48,000 bases of DNA, from NCBI GenBank assembly GCA_903813345.2, contig CAIIXF020000024.1:1-48000 (forward strand). The letters run 5' to 3'. The stretch comes from Owenia fusiformis. Its lineage: Eukaryota > Annelida > Polychaeta > Sabellida > Oweniidae. Shown piece after piece: positions 45,026-48,000 of the stretch (within the stretch, counting starts at the first letter, position 1; each line of letters starts with the position of its first letter). Made by a program: the position numbers and the translations under genes. Under the pieces are notes generated by a model. The model was given only the letters and a program-made list of their open reading frames with translations. It had not been told where the DNA came from and made no database searches.

Positions 45026-45658
45026 TACAGGGTGTCAAATAAGTCTGTTCTCCCCCCTTAACCTTTTTATCTTTAAATTCATCATACTTTCCCATATATC
45101 ATTTTGAAGCTTATGGAAAATGCTGATCACCCTCAAAAAATCAATCATAAACTCCTCCTAATAAAATTGCTACAATGTTTCTTGTAAGGTTGTAGTTGAC
45201 CTTTGATTACGTCAAAACAAGTAAAATAACCAGGTATAGTGATTGAAAAGTGAAAATAATACTGCAGTGACAATGCCAGCATTGGGTAATTTCGATGTTT
45301 TTCAATATCGTTACAGAGTAAAATGTGTTACATTCAGGGGAGCTTTTGAAACAGGGGCATCTTTCATCACAATCTTTGATAACAGCCAAAATTAAACGTT
45401 CTGAATGATTTATACGGGATCATATCCTCGTAGAATTGAGGCCATCAAGGCTGCTGGGGGAGACATACAGACTATTAAAAAAGAGAAATATGCACATCAC
45501 TGAAAATCCTCTAAAAAATTGGAATTTAACCAATCACTCTGAAATTTGATGTGTGATCAGCAAATTGAATTCCCTTTAAGATGATATATTCTAACCCTAT
45601 GTTATTTCTGAATTAAAAAAGTTAAGGGGGAGGACAGACTTATTTGACGCCCTGTTTA
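45026..45658 (+). mobile_element. Short mariner-like element
   Basis: Left end TACAGGGTGTCAAATAAGTC and minus-strand right end ACAGGGCGTCAAATAAGTCT are inverted repeats continuing through a CTCCCCC-TTAAC stretch, about 35 bases. On the plus strand near 45425-45505 the reading RRIEAIKAAGGDIQTI resembles the last residues of mariner transposases. The rest of the transposase is gone. TA-type flanks are possible. Confidence 0.65.
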
Positions 45659-45664
45659 TCCATA

Positions 45665-45910
45665 AATCAGATGTTTTTTTGCACCTGAACCCATCCTTGT
45701 AGAAAGGTAAGATTGTTTTCTTGAGGAGTATTTCGTATTATCCCTCATTTTAGGCTCTGAAGTGTTTTTAAGTCCCTTTAACTGACCTGCCTACCCTAAA
45801 TACAGTTTTCCATGGCAACTTTATCTCAAAATTAATTTAAGTAATAACTTTAAAATTTTAGCACTGTTTGTGTAAAAATCACATGATGAGAGCATTTTTA
45901 TCAGAGTACA
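45665..45910. repeat. Dispersed repeat, inverted counterpart of 36780-37015
   Basis: Shares TGACCTGCCTACCCT and CCATGGCAAC words with the other copy in inverted orientation. No coding sequence is seen. Confidence 0.45.
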
Positions 45911-46118
45911 TGGTCGCCCCTTGTATTTGTCTATCCCAGATAAGCAGGTATATGCAGTTTCTGCGCTGCATATAATCACAAGTAAACAGCAAATATGCAA
46001 GGTATGTCTGAATATAAGCAAATATACTCAGTGATAATACTCGTGTATTGCTCAGTATTCTCTGTTGATGGTTGTTATATGCAGCTGCATATATTTGTGT
46101 TCCATATATGCAGTTATT

Positions 46119-46841
46119 AGAGAGGTTAAGCAACACGTTTTTTTATGACGTGAACCGCAAACGTAAAGCTTTACGTTCACGTTTACGTTTTGTAAACAAA
46201 ATTGCTTTAAGCTGAGCACTTTAGAAACTGAGCAAACGTAAACCTCAAAATGTTTTTTCTTTTTTGATAACGGTCTCTCTGTTCTATATTTTACTTAAAA
46301 GTCTATAAACATTATTTTTAATGACAAATTGATGAATGTGTTTAACAAATGAGATATTTCACAGTCTGGCAGTGTTTTATGACTTTTTGAATCTTACAAT
46401 ATATTCTTATGAAGACACTGTGAAGACATGAGGATCAATTGATTGAAGGAATACAATATCTTTAGTAGATGTAGGATGAGTCGGCATGTGGGCAATTGCC
46501 ATGTATGTAGCCTAATCTCTTCAGATTTTACATATAAAATGCGTGCCTCGATATTCAAGTTATATATGATAAGATTGGAATTAAATTATCTCGGAAAATA
46601 CACAGATTGGTGTCAAACATATTCATGCATTCGACTTATACCATATATCTCAATCAAGCTTGATAAAGTACTACAAATCCTTTACAGAACCACCTACCTA
46701 CCTAGACTTTGATTTTTACGTTGTAATAAACGTAAACCGGGAAACAAGTAGAACTATATGACGTCACATCACTAGAAAAGCATGCGTGCGCCTTCCCGTT
46801 CCCGGTTTACGTTGTAAAAAGTAGTGTTGCTTAACCTCCCT
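46119..46841. mobile_element. 723-bp element with ATT target duplication
   Basis: Left end AGAGAGGTTAAGCAACAC at 46119; minus-strand right end AGGGAGGTTAAGCAACAC at 46841. ATT flanks both ends (46116-46118 and 46842-46844). Internal GTAAAC/GTTTAC words near both ends extend the inverted character. The 89-residue frame at 46443-46712 has no recognised motif and is probably chance. Confidence 0.7.
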
Positions 46842-46849
46842 ATTGTCTG

Positions 46850-47903
46850 CGTTTCGTGTGTGATTATTATTGGTTATAAAATGCAATTCGAAGCAAATAA
46901 TCATTAGAATTGCTCGTTATTTACCAGCAATATTCTTCATTTTATACAGTGTAAATTATAAGTCTTTGTGATGTAAAGGTGTACCCAAAGAAACACAACT
47001 GCAAAAAACAAAAATCCCAAAATACGCGGTGATAGAAAAATGCCATCCACTAATTTTGGAATATTTTTGTTCAATGATTAAGAAATCTTCTTGATTTGCA
47101 TGTGTAGATACAGTGTTCAATAAATAAAAGATCGGTATGTTTGCATAGCATCAAGAACTTGGGTATTAAGATATATTTTATTTCTATGGAGGCATGCTCT
47201 AACAGAAAATCACTCAAGCATGTAAATTAGAATCTCTGTCTCTCTCAAAATTGTCTCAATAAGCGAGACAGTTCATCAAATTTGAAAATTAAGATGAATG
47301 GGTAGATATAAAATAGTATTGGTAATATATGCCTTAGCTAGTGAAGGAAATCCAGAAACGACGTTAGTACATGTAATGGCTAAAACAGAAATCCCAAGTT
47401 CAGAAAATTATATTTCTGAACATTTTGACGATTTCACATAGAACATTTTTGGTCGGAAAACATGAAATATCTTTATTCCCAAGATCTAAATGCTTAGCAA
47501 GCACATCAATATTTCATCCACTGAACACTCTATATGCACACAATTATTTTATGACTGAATAAATTTATTTAAGTGTTTAACTTCAACACGAAACTAAACG
47601 AATATTGAAGTGGTACCAACGTATAGTTCGTTTATGTACAAGCTAATATGTTACAAACATGTGCGTGGACGTGAAAATACAGGAAAAGACGTCACATTGA
47701 GCGTGTATCTGAAGGTCTCTAATATTCCACTACATCCCATTTCTCACAAATTTAATTTAATTTAGACGAGGGTTAATATGCTCATATGAAAATACGTCTC
47801 TTTATCAATCTCCATTATAAATTGTTATTTGGGTTTGTCGACGCAAGTTTGATTAGATCAGCATTTTAGCGACTGTTGGCTTTTAAACGTCTGCTTTATT
47901 CTT
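46850..47903. other. AT-rich sequence, possibly 3' UTR of a minus-strand gene
   Basis: No repeat or reading frame is recognised. If the exon to the right is real, this is its 3' untranslated and downstream region; AATAAA-type signals on the minus strand lie at 47895-47900 and near 47565. Confidence 0.35.
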
Positions 47904-47980
47904 TTATTTTTGATCACCTTCAACATAACGATTTAGTTTGCTTCCAAGTTGTGGACAGGCCTTGTACATTCTCTGGGCAC
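47904..47980 (-). CDS. Candidate terminal exon of a host gene (product unknown)
   Basis: On the minus strand a splice-acceptor-like AATTTTCAG (47981-47989) is followed by a short frame that, entered two bases in, reads AQRMYKACPQLGSKLNRYVE, then GDQK and a TAA stop at 47904-47906. Balanced composition, unlike the surrounding AT-rich DNA, supports coding. The other two frames stop at about the same place or earlier, so this could be chance. The product is not recognised; the rest of the gene would lie beyond the window. Confidence 0.35.
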
Positions 47981-48000
47981 CTGAAAATTACATGTGTTAA

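Noticed and set aside
45207-45389. 60-residue cysteine-containing minus-strand frame
   Set aside because: It lies antisense inside a decayed mariner-like element whose transposase trace is on the plus strand; a shadow frame.

Overview
This window reads as AT-rich, transposon-dominated DNA from an invertebrate animal, most compatible with a marine lophotrochozoan such as a bivalve. That assignment is an inference from the repeat types seen (non-LTR retrotransposons, mariner-like relics with CAGGGTG-type ends, a Spy-type insertion, tRNA-derived heads, GTCTGTCTGTC-type repeats); no gene fixes the species. I see no intact host protein gene. The best host candidate is one small terminal exon on the minus strand at the right edge (47904-47980).

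The backbone is three copies of one very large fold-back element at 2213-10307, 24490-31794 and 37535-44480. Each has inverted arms of about 1.3-1.5 kb, ending in AACAGGATCTT and AAGATCCTGTT. The arms carry a variable number of ~147-bp palindrome-rich subterminal repeats and tRNA-like Pol III A/B boxes. Copy 3 lies in the opposite orientation to copies 1 and 2. Comparing copies gives natural filled and empty sites. A 5'-truncated LINE with a reverse transcriptase sits only in copy 1 (8-bp target duplication). A small TATA-flanked element sits in copies 2 and 3. A 793-bp ATT-flanked element and a 791-bp Spy-like element sit only in copy 3. Copy 3 itself splits the helix-turn-helix coding region of a dead mariner transposase. 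I see no transposase in the giant element, so it looks non-autonomous.

Between the giant copies lie other repeats: a ~120-bp degenerate satellite (956-2050); an array of 14-bp perfect palindromes (10390-10880); a second, L1/Tx1-like dead LINE on the minus strand with a 13-bp target duplication (13725-15614); dispersed G-run repeats; a (TTGCTTGGT)-like low-complexity block; and nested mariner relics (32956-34492).

The most striking locus is 20025-22025: about 4.5 copies of a ~400-bp, A+C-rich tandem repeat, each with a conserved hairpin, followed 70 bases later by a sequence that folds as a complete type I hammerhead ribozyme (21912-22025, plus strand). All canonical core bases, three helices and a GUC cleavage site are present. 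Its link to a Penelope-like element or a retrozyme is inference, because no reverse transcriptase is visible next to it.
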